The translations under genes were made by a program, and so were the position numbers. Source: G963663365 sp963663365 (GTDB lineage Bacteria; Hinthialibacterota; Hinthialibacteria; Hinthialibacterales; G963663365). From it: a stretch of DNA of 64,000 nucleotides. Positions 43,866 through 53,446 of the stretch are shown one piece after another. Numbering within the stretch: position 1 is the stretch's first letter; each line of letters opens with the position of its first letter. The stretch covers positions 248,001 through 312,000 of the forward strand of contig CAXXIH010000001.1 in NCBI GenBank assembly GCA_963663365.2. The letters run 5' to 3'. The notes beneath the pieces were generated by a model that worked only from the letters and a program-made list of their open reading frames with translations, was not told the DNA's origin and ran no database searches.

Positions 43866-44330
43866 GTGCGTGTTGAGAATGTTACGCCTTTTTTAGATTC
43901 GGCAATTGGTATTTTGGCTCAGATTGCAGGACTCCAAGCGAAACGTGGGGATCTTGGTATCCGCGATTCGACAACCCCCAGTTTTGAAGTGGCGGTTGTG
44001 CTTGGTATTGTTGGGCAGGTTCGCGGCCAAGTTGTCTATGCCATGAGTCTGGACACCGGAAAAAAACTGGCCTCGCAGATGATGGGGGGCTTCGATGTCC
44101 CGGAATTGGATGATATGGCCAAAAGCGCCATCTCGGAACTTGGCAATATGATTACCGGTAATGCCAGTACGCTATTAGAACAAAGAGGGATTCATTGCGA
44201 TATTTCCCCACCCACGCTTATCACAGGGAAGAACGTTGAAGTTAGTTCGGTAAAGATTCAAACTCTTATTGTCCCGTTGCTGACAGATATCGGAAAGATT
44301 GAGATCGGTGTCGGGCTCCAAGACGGGTAA
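43866..44330 (+). CDS. CheX/CheC-like chemotaxis phosphatase
   Basis: A 154-residue protein of the CheC/CheX/FliY phosphatase family that dephosphorylates CheY-P or related response regulators. The single active-site helix has the ExxN motif in SAISELGNMITGNAST. The N-terminal RVENVTPFLDSAIGIL and the mid-region FEVAVVLGIVGQVRGQVVYA also fit CheX. The GTG start has GGAGGAG upstream. No receptor, cheA or cheY gene is in the window; in many bacteria such solitary CheX proteins act on non-flagellar regulators. Confidence 0.88.
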   Translation: MRVENVTPFLDSAIGILAQIAGLQAKRGDLGIRDSTTPSFEVAVVLGIVGQVRGQVVYAMSLDTGKKLASQMMGGFDVPELDDMAKSAISELGNMITGNASTLLEQRGIHCDISPPTLITGKNVEVSSVKIQTLIVPLLTDIGKIEIGVGLQDG

Positions 44331-44345
44331 AGGATCGCCGAACAT

Positions 44346-45728
44346 TTGTCACAGATACTAAAAAGACAACACAGAGAATCTGAGGATTTTTCCGGCTTTG
44401 TAGCCAATTCTTTTTTGGTTTTGGCTTTAATTTCTTGTCTATTTATTTCTTGTTCCCGCCCCGAAAAGGCTGATCCGGCGGGGAAGGGGCGTACCGTTAT
44501 TACCTATTGGCAAAACTGGACAAATGTTGAAGGCGAGGCCAACCGGCGTGTCGTAGATGCCTTTAATGAAGCGCAAGACGAAATTTATGTCGATTTTGTG
44601 ACGATCAGTGAAATTGACAACAAACTTCTCGTTGCCATTACAGGCCAAAGTCCCCCCGACGTAGCTACGGTTCTTTGGTACAGCGCTCATAAGTATGCCG
44701 CCAAACGGGCGTTGGTTCCGCTTGATGACATGATGGCAAAGGCGGGGCTCTCAGGAGACAGATATTTGCCTGCAGTATGGGATGTGTGCCATATGGATGG
44801 GCAAACTTGGTGCTTGCCGCAGACGCCTGCCTCACTTGCATTGCATTGGAACAAAACCCTCTTCGAAGAAGCCGGTCTCGATCCGGAGCACCCGCCTCAA
44901 ACCATTGCCGAATTGGATGAGATGGCCGAAAAACTCACGATATTCGACGAAAACGGTCAGATTGTGCAAATGGGATTTCTCCCCGCTGAACCCGATTGGT
45001 GGAACTGGAGTTGGGGATACTATTTTGGCGGAAAGATTTGGAACGGTTCAGATCGTTTTACAATTGACGATCCCATGAATATTAAGGCATATGAGTGGGT
45101 TGCCAGCTATCCCCAAAAGTACGGACGTGAGCGTGTTGAAGAATTCCGTGGCGGATTCGGTACTTTTGATTCACCCGAGAATCCATTTATTGCAGGCCGC
45201 CTGGCAATGGAAATTCAAGGCGTGTGGATGGGCAATTTTATTGCTCGTCACAATCCTGATTTGCGCTATGGTGTGGCGCCATTTCCAATGGCGGATCCTT
45301 CGCTAAGGCAAAATGGATATGTTGAGAGTGATGTTATTGTCATTCCGCGGGGAGCAAAACATATCGAGGAAGCATTTAAATTTATCGAGTGGACCCAAAG
45401 ACAGGATATGCTCGAATTGCTGAACCTCGGACAGAGAAAGTTTTCACCGCTTAAAGAAGCATCGCCGGGCTTTTACGAAAATCATCCCAATCCGAATATT
45501 GAAGTTTTTTTCGATTTGGCGAAGACCGAAGAATTCTATTGCACGCCGAAAACTGTTTTGGTTACGATGTGGATGGATGAAATGCGCGCGGCGTATGATG
45601 GGATATGGTTGGGCGATAAGAGCGCTCAAGAGGCTTTGCAGTGGGTCCAGGAACGCATGCAGCCCCAACTCGATCGGGTTCGGTCCAGCAAGGTTGTTTC
45701 TGGGGAGCATGATTCTCCCGATTCATAG
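44346..45728 (+). CDS. Family 1 sugar ABC transporter substrate-binding lipoprotein
   Basis: A 460-residue extracellular solute-binding protein (MalE/UgpB type). The lipoprotein signal ends at LFISC|SRPEKA; the Cys would be lipidated. Binding-protein features are VITYWQNWTNVEGEANRRVV, WCLPQTPASLALHWNKTLFE and RLAMEIQGVWMGNF. The TTG start is taken because no ATG precedes the signal peptide, and an AAAGGA lies upstream at somewhat long spacing. It starts 15 nt after the CheX-like gene. No permease or ATPase gene follows, so transport partners must be elsewhere or the protein has a sensing role. Confidence 0.85.
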   Translation: MSQILKRQHRESEDFSGFVANSFLVLALISCLFISCSRPEKADPAGKGRTVITYWQNWTNVEGEANRRVVDAFNEAQDEIYVDFVTISEIDNKLLVAITGQSPPDVATVLWYSAHKYAAKRALVPLDDMMAKAGLSGDRYLPAVWDVCHMDGQTWCLPQTPASLALHWNKTLFEEAGLDPEHPPQTIAELDEMAEKLTIFDENGQIVQMGFLPAEPDWWNWSWGYYFGGKIWNGSDRFTIDDPMNIKAYEWVASYPQKYGRERVEEFRGGFGTFDSPENPFIAGRLAMEIQGVWMGNFIARHNPDLRYGVAPFPMADPSLRQNGYVESDVIVIPRGAKHIEEAFKFIEWTQRQDMLELLNLGQRKFSPLKEASPGFYENHPNPNIEVFFDLAKTEEFYCTPKTVLVTMWMDEMRAAYDGIWLGDKSAQEALQWVQERMQPQLDRVRSSKVVSGEHDSPDS

Positions 45729-45785
45729 GCAAAGATTCGAACCACCGATTCCGCCTCGTGATAATTACTAAGGCAGCAAATCAGG

Positions 45786-46454
45786 ATGTTTTCTCGCAGG
45801 CACCTTTTTAGTGGCGTATTTCTGCTTGGTGTTGTGGCTTTGGGCGGAATGGCCTTGGGTTTCGGATTGGCCGAAGCGTTATCTTTTGAAAAGAGCCTGT
45901 GGCCCATCTTAAACCGTCCTTTCATTGTGACGGCGTTTTTTTGCCTATTTCTTTCGCTTTTGGCCGGAGTGATTTTTACTTCTTGGCTGACGTTGCATGA
46001 GACCCGGAACGGCATATTCGCTCCTCTTGATACGGCGCTGGGGGACGAACTTGCGGCGCTAACCGGTTCAGTTCAACAAGCTCTTTCGGCAATGCGGGAC
46101 ATCCGGCAAAGTCCCAGTGTTCCGGGACTCTCGATGGAGGGGGCTCTTTGTGTATTGCGGGGGGCCGCTGAACGTTCCAGTCAATCGGGAAGCATCATCA
46201 GTGCTTGGCTGCGGCCGCTCAATCAGGATTTGGCTGCCAGTATGGCATTGGTTGCTTCCATTCCCCTTCGTCTGGAAGCCGCGCAACGCAATGCAGGAGA
46301 GGTTGACCTTGATTTATTGGAACGTCTTACCCAATCGGTCCTTGGCCGCCTATCTGAACTGGTTAGGTGTTTGGCGCAGGGAAAAGCCGTGGATGAAGGT
46401 TTGGCGGGATTGAAAAAACGTTGCACGCAGATTGCGGAAATCTTGCCATTATAG
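45786..46454 (+). CDS. Two-helix membrane protein, unknown
   Basis: A 222-residue protein I do not recognise. Two hydrophobic helices at about residues 10-30 and 45-70 (FIVTAFFCLFLSLLAGVIFT) are followed by a largely helical soluble part of about 145 residues (LTGSVQQALSAMRDIRQS). It resembles a small signalling or sensor scaffold in layout, but no HAMP, kinase or other motif is visible. It starts about 57 nt after the binding-protein gene and is probably in the same transcript as the CheX-like protein. Confidence 0.65.
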   Translation: MFSRRHLFSGVFLLGVVALGGMALGFGLAEALSFEKSLWPILNRPFIVTAFFCLFLSLLAGVIFTSWLTLHETRNGIFAPLDTALGDELAALTGSVQQALSAMRDIRQSPSVPGLSMEGALCVLRGAAERSSQSGSIISAWLRPLNQDLAASMALVASIPLRLEAAQRNAGEVDLDLLERLTQSVLGRLSELVRCLAQGKAVDEGLAGLKKRCTQIAEILPL

Positions 46455-46663
46455 TGCCGTTATAGGCATTCAACGTTTGCCTGATTATCCAATCCTCCCC
46501 CCGTATTGCTGTATTTGTTAGTCTTGATCCATCTCAGGCCGCAGCGATAGGGATTTTTGGCAATGAAGGGACTTTTTCGCCATTAGGCGGATGATCAGGT
46601 ATCTTTCCCTGTTTCTGCATTTATTTCCTTCCGCAATAGCCGGCATTTGGGCATAGTAAATCC

Positions 46664-48241
46664 ATGGGCATTCAGCATTCTAATGTGCTTATTATTGGTA
46701 GTGGGATCGCGGGGCTTTCTGCAGCGCTGTCGGCGGCAAAATATGGTTCTGTGCGCATTATTACCAAGAAGCGGGATATCGATACGAGCACGAACCGGGC
46801 GCAAGGCGGAATCGCCACCGTTCTCGATCCCAACGATACTTTTGACAATCATATACGCGACACGCTTGAGGCTGGTGTAGGCCTTTGTCATTTAGATACC
46901 GTTAAATTTGTTATTGAAAATGGACCGGTGGTAATTGATGAATTACTGTCGATTGGCGCTGATTTTTCACGCGATATGGAAGACAGTACGCTCTTGCTGG
47001 GCCGGGAGGGTGGACACTCGTTTCGGCGTATTGTCCATGCCAAAGACCGAACCGGTGCTGAAGTTGAACGCGCACTAATTGCCGAAGTCCGTGCTCACCC
47101 GGAGATTGTCCTCCATGAATATATGCAGGCCATCGACCTTCACATGCATGATCAACGCTGTTGGGGATGCCGGGCTTTTGATGAATCGACCAAGAAATTA
47201 GAAGACTTTGTTGCCGGGGCGACGATTTTGGCTACCGGCGGGCTGGGGCACGTCTATCTGCATACCACAAATCCATCAATTGCTACGGGGGATGGGGTTG
47301 CGATGGGATATCGGGCGGGTGCCCGTGTTGGCAATATGGAATTTGTTCAATTCCACCCGACAGCCTTCTATGACCCGGGGCAGGAACCTTTCCTGATCTC
47401 GGAAGCAGTCCGGGGCGAGGGTGGAATTCTCCGGAATGGCGATGGGGATGCATTTATGCACCGCTACAATGAGAAGCGGGAACTTGCGCCGCGGGACATT
47501 GTGGCTCGGGCTATCGATCATGAGACTAAAACCCGGGGCGAGCGTTGTGCGTACCTGGATATGACCCACAAAGACCCTGGCTTTTTCCGCGACCGGTTCC
47601 CCACAATTTACGAGCATTGCATTGGACGGGGTGTCGATCCCGAAAAAGAATATATCCCCGTAACTCCCTCTGCTCACTACGCTTGCGGAGGTCTGGTCAC
47701 CGATCTTAAAGGACAGACCGATATTCGTGGTCTCTATGCTATCGGTGAAGTTGCCTGTACTGGTTTACATGGCGCCAATCGTCTGGCCAGCAATAGCCTT
47801 CTGGAAGCGTTGGTGTTCGCGAAAGCAGCGACAACAGACATTGAAAAACTGGGGAGTCAAAGCGAAGTTCCTCCCGATGGCCTGATTCCACCGCCGCCTG
47901 ATGTGCCTCAAACGAAACTTATGGGGATGCGCCAAATCAACTTACGGGGCGAGATTCAGCGCACAATGTGGGATTATGTAGGAATTGTGCGTAGTGTAGA
48001 GCGTTTGACATGGGCCGAACGTCGACTGAGGCTTGCCCGCCGGGAAACCAACAGTTTTCTGGAGGCGGGACACCTCTCGCAGGAGCTGATTGAACTACGC
48101 AACCTGGCGCTGATAGGGCATTTGGTGGTAACTTCAGCGCTCACGCGCCGCGAAAGCCGTGGATTGCACTGGCTTCAGGATTATCCGGAGCGCGATGACG
48201 CCGAGTTCGGCCACGATACGATCCTACAAAATAATCCGTAG
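46664..48241 (+). CDS. nadB: L-aspartate oxidase NadB
   Basis: The flavoenzyme that oxidises aspartate to iminoaspartate in NAD synthesis, 525 residues. Motifs are VLIIGSGIAGLSAALSAAKY (FAD-binding), NRAQGGIATVL, DGVAMGYRAGARVGNMEFVQ with FHPTAFY, PSAHYACGGLVTDLKG and GLHGANRLASNSLLEALVF. The C-terminal helical domain is present. nadA and nadC are not nearby. The ATG at 46664 fits the family start, although its ribosome-binding site is weak. Confidence 0.95.
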   Translation: MGIQHSNVLIIGSGIAGLSAALSAAKYGSVRIITKKRDIDTSTNRAQGGIATVLDPNDTFDNHIRDTLEAGVGLCHLDTVKFVIENGPVVIDELLSIGADFSRDMEDSTLLLGREGGHSFRRIVHAKDRTGAEVERALIAEVRAHPEIVLHEYMQAIDLHMHDQRCWGCRAFDESTKKLEDFVAGATILATGGLGHVYLHTTNPSIATGDGVAMGYRAGARVGNMEFVQFHPTAFYDPGQEPFLISEAVRGEGGILRNGDGDAFMHRYNEKRELAPRDIVARAIDHETKTRGERCAYLDMTHKDPGFFRDRFPTIYEHCIGRGVDPEKEYIPVTPSAHYACGGLVTDLKGQTDIRGLYAIGEVACTGLHGANRLASNSLLEALVFAKAATTDIEKLGSQSEVPPDGLIPPPPDVPQTKLMGMRQINLRGEIQRTMWDYVGIVRSVERLTWAERRLRLARRETNSFLEAGHLSQELIELRNLALIGHLVVTSALTRRESRGLHWLQDYPERDDAEFGHDTILQNNP

Positions 48242-48258
48242 TGGAGACGAGTTTTATT

Positions 48259-48714
48259 ATGGAAGTCATTCTCAGGGAAAGCATGCCCGACTTGGGCGAG
48301 CAGGGCGAAGTTGTCAAAGTCAAAGCCGGTTATGCCCGTAATTATCTAATTCCCCAGGGCTTTGCTTTTGCCACTTCAACATCTGATGCCAAACGTTTGG
48401 CACATCAAAAGCGTGTTTTGGGCGACCTTCGCAAACGTCAGATCAAGACCGAAGAGGACTTGGCGGCCCGCTTGAGCACCGTTGAAATTCGTGTTTCGGT
48501 GAAAGTTGGCGAGGAAGACCGGATGTTCGGAAGCGTCACCAACTCAGAGATCGCCACTCTGCTTGAAGCGCAAGGCATAAAGATTGACCGGCGCAAGATC
48601 ACCCTCGAAGAGCCGATTCGCGCTTTGGGTATCTATACCGTCCCGGTTCGGTTGTCTGCTGATGTTACCGGCGAACTGAGTGTTCGTGTTGTGAAAGAGG
48701 ACGATAAGGACTAA
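48259..48714 (+). CDS. rplI: 50S ribosomal protein bL9
   Basis: A complete bL9 of about 151 residues: MEVILRESMPDLGEQGEVVK with VKAGYARNYLIPQGFA (rRNA-binding N-domain), the long connecting helix, and the C-domain KVGEEDRMFGSVTNSEIATL. The ATG at 48259 is preferred; the upstream GTG at 48241 overlaps the nadB stop but adds six residues absent from the family. bL9 is often next to rpsF and rpsR; here it follows nadB by 18 nt. Confidence 0.96.
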   Translation: MEVILRESMPDLGEQGEVVKVKAGYARNYLIPQGFAFATSTSDAKRLAHQKRVLGDLRKRQIKTEEDLAARLSTVEIRVSVKVGEEDRMFGSVTNSEIATLLEAQGIKIDRRKITLEEPIRALGIYTVPVRLSADVTGELSVRVVKEDDKD

Positions 48715-48742
48715 TCCTGTCGCTGTCGTTCTTATAATTTTC

Positions 48743-48768
48743 GCTTCGCGAAGAAGCATTTTTTATTT
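48743..48768 (+). terminator. First terminator after rplI
   Basis: GCTTC-GCGAA-GAAGC (48743-48757) followed by ATTTTTTATTTT. A short stem with an ideal T-run, about 30 nt after rplI. Confidence 0.65.
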
Positions 48769-48784
48769 TACTTTGCATTTCGCA

Positions 48785-48822
48785 GGGCGTCTGGCCGATA
48801 AAGCCAGGCGCCCTTTAGTTTT
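48785..48822 (+). terminator. Second, stronger terminator after rplI
   Basis: GGGCGTCTGGC-CGATAAA-GCCAGGCGCCC (48785-48813, 11 bp with one G-T pair) followed by TTTAGTTTT. Together with the hairpin 30 nt before, it forms a tandem terminator for nadB-rplI. Confidence 0.85.
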
Positions 48823-48873
48823 CTGCTATGCCGTAGCCTTGCCGAAGGGCTTGAAGCGGGCCATCCTTGGAGT

Positions 48874-49494
48874 ATGCAGCTGCTCTTGGTACGGCATGGT
48901 CAGTCAGCCCAGGATGCGGGGGAAACGACTGGCGGAGATGATTCGGTCCTGACGGCATTGGGCTGGGAGCAAGTGCAATTGTTGGCACGCCGGATTGTCG
49001 ATGAAAATCCAAGCCATTTTTACATCCCCCCCCACCCGTGCTCTCTGCAGACTTTTCAATCGTTGCATAATGAGATGGGCATGGAGCCGTTTATTCATCC
49101 GATGTTTTGTGAGCATTGGGATACCGGACGTGGGGGGTGGCCACGTTGGCGGCTTCAGGATGCTTTCCCGAAATTTGCTTTTCCTGCTGTGATTACCGAG
49201 CAGCCTTGGTGGCCTCAAGAACCGGAAACGGAGAATGAACTCTATGCGCGAGCGAACCGGGTTCTTCAATTTCTAAAAGAGAAGCATTCCGGAACCAATG
49301 ATCGCGTGCTTGTTGTGACCCATGCTGCTTTTGCAGGAACTCTGTTGTCTGTGATGTTTTGTCTGGCTCCCTGCAACTATCTGCGTTTTAGTCTGCGTCA
49401 CGCATCTCTCAATCTGGTTGAAGTGTGGGATGAAGGGGCTAGGCTCTGTTCTCTTAATGACGTATCTCATCTCCCACAAGCGATGTGGACATGA
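48874..49494 (+). CDS. Histidine phosphatase family protein
   Basis: A 206-residue member of the phosphoglycerate-mutase/histidine phosphatase superfamily. The catalytic RHG is in LLLVRHGQS (residues 4-12) and the second histidine in VLVVTHAAFAG (about 145). A Trp/Pro-rich insertion (EQPWWPQEPETENE) lies between them. The substrate is unknown. It overlaps the following glycosyltransferase by ATGA, so the products may cooperate, for instance on a phosphorylated sugar. Confidence 0.85.
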   Translation: MQLLLVRHGQSAQDAGETTGGDDSVLTALGWEQVQLLARRIVDENPSHFYIPPHPCSLQTFQSLHNEMGMEPFIHPMFCEHWDTGRGGWPRWRLQDAFPKFAFPAVITEQPWWPQEPETENELYARANRVLQFLKEKHSGTNDRVLVVTHAAFAGTLLSVMFCLAPCNYLRFSLRHASLNLVEVWDEGARLCSLNDVSHLPQAMWT

Positions 49495-51326
49495 CCGATT
49501 GGCTCACGCTCAAAGACCTGGAATCTCCCGTACGCCGTTTGAATCTGGATGTTCTTAAAAAGCGATATCCAAATTGGGCGGACTATTTGTCTGGCCGTTT
49601 TGACTCCGGCAACGTGCGCGCTCGGATTCAGACCAATTCTCTGGATGCACAGGCGTTGATTGATGGTGAATGGACAACAATTACTTCCGGTGAGCGGACA
49701 TTGGCGGATGTTCGGGCTGTTGCCACAGAAATGGTCAAATGCTGGCAAATCCCGGCTGATTTGATTGTGACACTTGGATCGGGAGCATGTCTTTGGTTGG
49801 ATCCCATCCAGCCTTTTCTTGAGCCTGACCGTGTTTTAAATCGGGCGTTGATCATTATCGAGCCCATTGAAGAAGTGCTTTTGTTAACACTTTCGGTTAC
49901 CGACCTTGCACCGGCGTTAACAAGTCAACGTGTGTTCTGGTGTGTTGGCCAAGACTGGCAAAGCCAATTGCGCGATGTGTTGGTTGGGGACCGGCTGGGC
50001 GGAGCTCGTCAGGTACGAATTTGTCCGGCATGTCCATCAGCCGGACTGAACTATACCGAACTGCTGAAATCCATTCCCGATACGTTCCAGACTTTGCGGC
50101 TGGAATATCATACACGTACAAATGAACTGGTGGCCCAGTTGGCGGAATCGACCAGCAGCCGCAACTATACAGACCCTCCCCAAACGGCCTATATGATCTG
50201 TAACCAGAATTCTTATGCCACCCATTTTGTTATGGACGGCCTTTCTGAAGGCATGCGGGCAAATCGAATCAATGTTGCGTTTCGGTCCGTTGAGCCGGGA
50301 CGTTTTTATGCTCCGGAAACACCGGTATTCGATTTAGACGAACATCATCCGGAATTGATTATAACCCCCAATTATCCATTCTCTTTTTATGCGGGAGCGT
50401 GGGCGCGTGACCTTCATATTCCGCAGGTTCTTTGGTTTACGGATGCTCCGGTGCATGAGATTGCTAATCCAAAACTTGGAGAGTGGGATGCCGTTGCCTG
50501 TTTCGATCCCGGTTATATCGATGAACTTGAGCAACGGTTAAATAGGCCTGTTCATGAACTCCCCGGCGCGGCCACCTTGCTTGATGATGTTGAACCTCAA
50601 AGCGAACTGGCCTGCGATATTTGCCTGGTTGGCTCGATACGTTCCGAAACAGAGATATTCGAATCCCTGAGTCAAGATGAATGCCAATGGCTCGAAGAGC
50701 GTGTTGAACAACTGCTGGGGGATCGTGGATTGGATTTAATCGCTGCGATGCAGGAGTTTCCTCCTCCGCCAACACTTTCCGAAAAGCGGAACGAGTATCA
50801 CCTGGCAACAAATATCACAGCCATTGCCAATTCCAGGTATAGATTTTTATGTGCAAAATCGTTGGAAAAATTCCGTATTCATTTATATGGCTCGGAGGCA
50901 TGGTTGAAAAAGTTGCCGGAGGATTCTTCCCTTCGGGATTGTTATAAAGGATTTGTGCACAATTCGGAACAACTCGCCGCGATCTACCGGTCTAGCAAAA
51001 TTGTGTTAGCCTGCCACGGCTTGCTTTCCCGTAGCGGTCTTACGATGGCCTGTTGGAACGGTTTTGCTCAGCAAAGTTGTGTGTTGGCGGATAATCTTCC
51101 CGCAATGGAACGGTATTTTTCTCCGGGCGATGAAATCGCCGTATTCAATTCTCCGGCAGACTTGCCGGATGTGGCCGATGCATTGCTCGCCGATGATGCT
51201 CTGCGTAAGCGGATTTCCAAAGCCGGGCGTGACCGGGTTTTACGGGAGCATACATTTAAAAAACGTGCTCAATCCTTGCTCGAAGATTTGCCCCGGCTTT
51301 TGAGCGCCAGGACTCAAAATTCATGA
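49491..51326 (+). CDS. CgeB-like glycosyltransferase (GT1-like, two-part)
   Basis: A 611-residue cytoplasmic protein. The C-terminal 350 residues resemble CgeB/Glyco_trans_1_2 proteins: DLDEHHPELIITPNYPFSFY, PQVLWFTDAPVHEI, CDICLVGSIRSETEIF and an end domain ending in GDEIAVFNSPADLPDVADAL. The N-terminal 200 residues (ADLIVTLGSGACLWLDPIQP) look like the PF01973/MAF-flag10-type glycosyltransferase-like fold, but the match is weak. Such proteins are often in flagellar or surface-glycan loci. The ATG at 49491 overlaps the phosphatase stop. Substrate unknown. Confidence 0.65.
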   Translation: MTDWLTLKDLESPVRRLNLDVLKKRYPNWADYLSGRFDSGNVRARIQTNSLDAQALIDGEWTTITSGERTLADVRAVATEMVKCWQIPADLIVTLGSGACLWLDPIQPFLEPDRVLNRALIIIEPIEEVLLLTLSVTDLAPALTSQRVFWCVGQDWQSQLRDVLVGDRLGGARQVRICPACPSAGLNYTELLKSIPDTFQTLRLEYHTRTNELVAQLAESTSSRNYTDPPQTAYMICNQNSYATHFVMDGLSEGMRANRINVAFRSVEPGRFYAPETPVFDLDEHHPELIITPNYPFSFYAGAWARDLHIPQVLWFTDAPVHEIANPKLGEWDAVACFDPGYIDELEQRLNRPVHELPGAATLLDDVEPQSELACDICLVGSIRSETEIFESLSQDECQWLEERVEQLLGDRGLDLIAAMQEFPPPPTLSEKRNEYHLATNITAIANSRYRFLCAKSLEKFRIHLYGSEAWLKKLPEDSSLRDCYKGFVHNSEQLAAIYRSSKIVLACHGLLSRSGLTMACWNGFAQQSCVLADNLPAMERYFSPGDEIAVFNSPADLPDVADALLADDALRKRISKAGRDRVLREHTFKKRAQSLLEDLPRLLSARTQNS

Positions 51327-51784
51327 TGAATGAGAATCAAATAGACCGTGAGGATTTCTCAATAACGGAACCTGATGAAACTTCAGACGATATCCGCTGG
51401 GTGCCGCTTACGCGTTTGGATAGTGAGGGAGATTTATCTACCGTACAAATGATTCTCGATACGGAAGGGATTGAATACTGTCTGGATCAGGCCGAGCAGT
51501 GCGGAGCTAATCCATTTTTGCCCAGGGTGAACTATATGGGTGGCCCGACTTTGATGGTGATGTCCGGCCAAGTGGAACATGCGAAAACTGTGTTGCAAGA
51601 AGCGCTTGGCGAGGATTTCCCGATTCTTGATGAAGAAGACGATTATGAAGATTCCCGGCTCAACGGCGGACAGAAAATTATTTTTTATGCCGTGCTGTTT
51701 TTTCTGTTATTTCTTGTTGTGCCCGGGATTATTCAAGTACTCGGGGCTTTGATCGTAGACTTGATTGCGAAAGCCTCTTCATAA
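51323..51784 (+). CDS. DUF2007-like membrane-anchored signalling protein
   Basis: A 153-residue protein. Residues of about 25-97 resemble the DUF2007 putative signal-transducing domain (WVPLTRLDSEGDLSTVQMIL; DTEGIEYCLDQ), a ferredoxin-like fold. The C-terminal 35 residues carry one membrane helix (FYAVLFFLLFLVVPGIIQVL). It overlaps the upstream glycosyltransferase gene by 4 nt (ATGA) and its stop overlaps the end of the convergent minus-strand gene by 6 nt. No function is known. Confidence 0.65.
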   Translation: MMNENQIDREDFSITEPDETSDDIRWVPLTRLDSEGDLSTVQMILDTEGIEYCLDQAEQCGANPFLPRVNYMGGPTLMVMSGQVEHAKTVLQEALGEDFPILDEEDDYEDSRLNGGQKIIFYAVLFFLLFLVVPGIIQVLGALIVDLIAKASS

Positions 51785-53362
51785 GCCGCCTGTTGTTTTG
51801 GGCGTATAGACCAAAATCTCTTTGTAATATGAATTCTGAGGTTTTGCCGCGAAGGTAAGATCGAAATCGCTGTTGAGGTAATTCCATAAAGGCAAAAGAA
51901 CCGGATTGTCTTGCAAGGGGCGGAGGTGAATGCCCAAAATTGCAGCCCCATCAATATCCTGTTTTTTCCAAGATTGAACCAATTCTTCGACTTGCACTTG
52001 TGTGAGGTAACCGCGTGATATCATGGGGTAAATGCCGGGGATACGTATTCTTCTTCCGGGAATAGTCGACCACGGCAGCTCTTGGCCTGTCCAAATCAGC
52101 GTGGATGGATTTGTGAAGTTGAGGAGTGTCGTTCCCTGGATTTTGTTTTGAATGAAACGGGATTGGTTTTTTTCATCGCGCAGTGTGAGTCCGGGGTAAC
52201 TCCAGTCTTGTTTTGGCCACGATAAAACGCAAGCAACGATTATGAGCAAAGCCGCCAGCACAAGCGATCCGAATCGTGCCAGGTGCTTTTTTCTATTTTC
52301 TGCCGCCATCAGCAAAGAGGCCGAAAGATATCCGGCCAGCAAAGCAGCGGGCGGAACGACTGAAAGCATGTAATGCCGCCACACATGACTGAGAAGAAAA
52401 CCATTTCCGATCAACTCAACAACCAGCCAACCCGTTGCTATCAAACCCAATCGATGGCGCATGGCAATGGCTGCGAGTGTTCCTAAAACGGCTGCCAGCC
52501 AAAGCGCCGGAGTCATTTGCATGACGGCGCGGATCTCGGCCAAGCGAAATGATGTTGGCTGATCAAAACCTGTGCTCATACGCATGTGCGCGAAAATAAG
52601 ATCGTCCAGGAAATTTCCAAGTTCACCGGCCAATGCATACATGCCCAAAAGCGGAATCCAGATCAGAGCCGCCGAGCCGCCAATCCATAGAATGGGCAGC
52701 AAGGCCCGTCTGATTCCATAGGCAAGAAAAAGGCGCAAGCCAAGCACGGGGACCAGAAAAATAGCAGTCTGTTTGAGAAGTCCGGCGAGTCCGAGCAGGA
52801 GACCGGCGGCGCAAAAGAATTCCAGGCTTCGGCGCAATTTCCTTGTGTTGTTAGAACAAGTTTGGATACCGACTTCAACAAAATTCAACACCCAAACTGA
52901 AAACACCGGGAGAAGCACCGAAACATGCAGCGATTTTCCCCAGAGCGCGGAAAACGACTCACCTGCATACCAGGCCGCGCTTAAGATAGCCGCCTGCGCT
53001 CCCCACCATTTCCCGGCGAGCCGTGCCGTTCCCCAAATTCCTAAAATGGAAACAAGCACCGTAAGAATTCGTGCTGGGATAAACGGCGTATCCGAGATTA
53101 AGAACAGCGGTGCGGTCAGCCACGCGATCAACGGACCTTTGTTGATTTGTGTTTCAAGAACCGGGATATACCCACGGACGATTTCACGTCCTTGAAGCAA
53201 AAAATACCCTTCATCGATATTGGTGCCCATCCACGCTGTCCCAAGACGCGATGCGGCGGCAAAAATAAGGATCGCCGCCATAATTAAACCGGGTCTTTGT
53301 TTCCAGGTCGTCGAGGTCACAGGTTTCACCAATGCTTGGTTGACGTAATGAACTGAATTCAT
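51779..53362 (-). CDS. GT39/ArnT-like polytopic glycosyltransferase
   Basis: A 527-residue integral membrane protein with about eleven helices. The first periplasmic loop has GTNIDEGYFLLQGREIVRGY followed by NKGPLIAWL, the acidic DE pair and K-G-P pattern of ArnT/PMT (GT39/GT83) enzymes, which use polyprenyl-phosphate sugar donors. The C-terminal 120 residues form a periplasmic domain (GIYPMISRGYLTQVQVEELV). It probably glycosylates lipid or protein on the periplasmic side. The start at 53362 has no strong ribosome-binding site. Confidence 0.8.
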   Translation of the reverse strand: MNSVHYVNQALVKPVTSTTWKQRPGLIMAAILIFAAASRLGTAWMGTNIDEGYFLLQGREIVRGYIPVLETQINKGPLIAWLTAPLFLISDTPFIPARILTVLVSILGIWGTARLAGKWWGAQAAILSAAWYAGESFSALWGKSLHVSVLLPVFSVWVLNFVEVGIQTCSNNTRKLRRSLEFFCAAGLLLGLAGLLKQTAIFLVPVLGLRLFLAYGIRRALLPILWIGGSAALIWIPLLGMYALAGELGNFLDDLIFAHMRMSTGFDQPTSFRLAEIRAVMQMTPALWLAAVLGTLAAIAMRHRLGLIATGWLVVELIGNGFLLSHVWRHYMLSVVPPAALLAGYLSASLLMAAENRKKHLARFGSLVLAALLIIVACVLSWPKQDWSYPGLTLRDEKNQSRFIQNKIQGTTLLNFTNPSTLIWTGQELPWSTIPGRRIRIPGIYPMISRGYLTQVQVEELVQSWKKQDIDGAAILGIHLRPLQDNPVLLPLWNYLNSDFDLTFAAKPQNSYYKEILVYTPKTTGGL

Positions 53363-53446
53363 CCTAGCAGATGCAAAGCCGTCAATCGCGTAGGATATTG
53401 ATGTCCCACACCGAGATTTTCGTTGTTGGTTCTTTATGTGGTTGTC

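Noticed and set aside
45730..45785. tRNA-like word (GATTCGAACC) hinting at a minus-strand tRNA
   Set aside because: The T-arm cannot pair (GGTGG against CTTTG), and no acceptor or anticodon stem fits around it.
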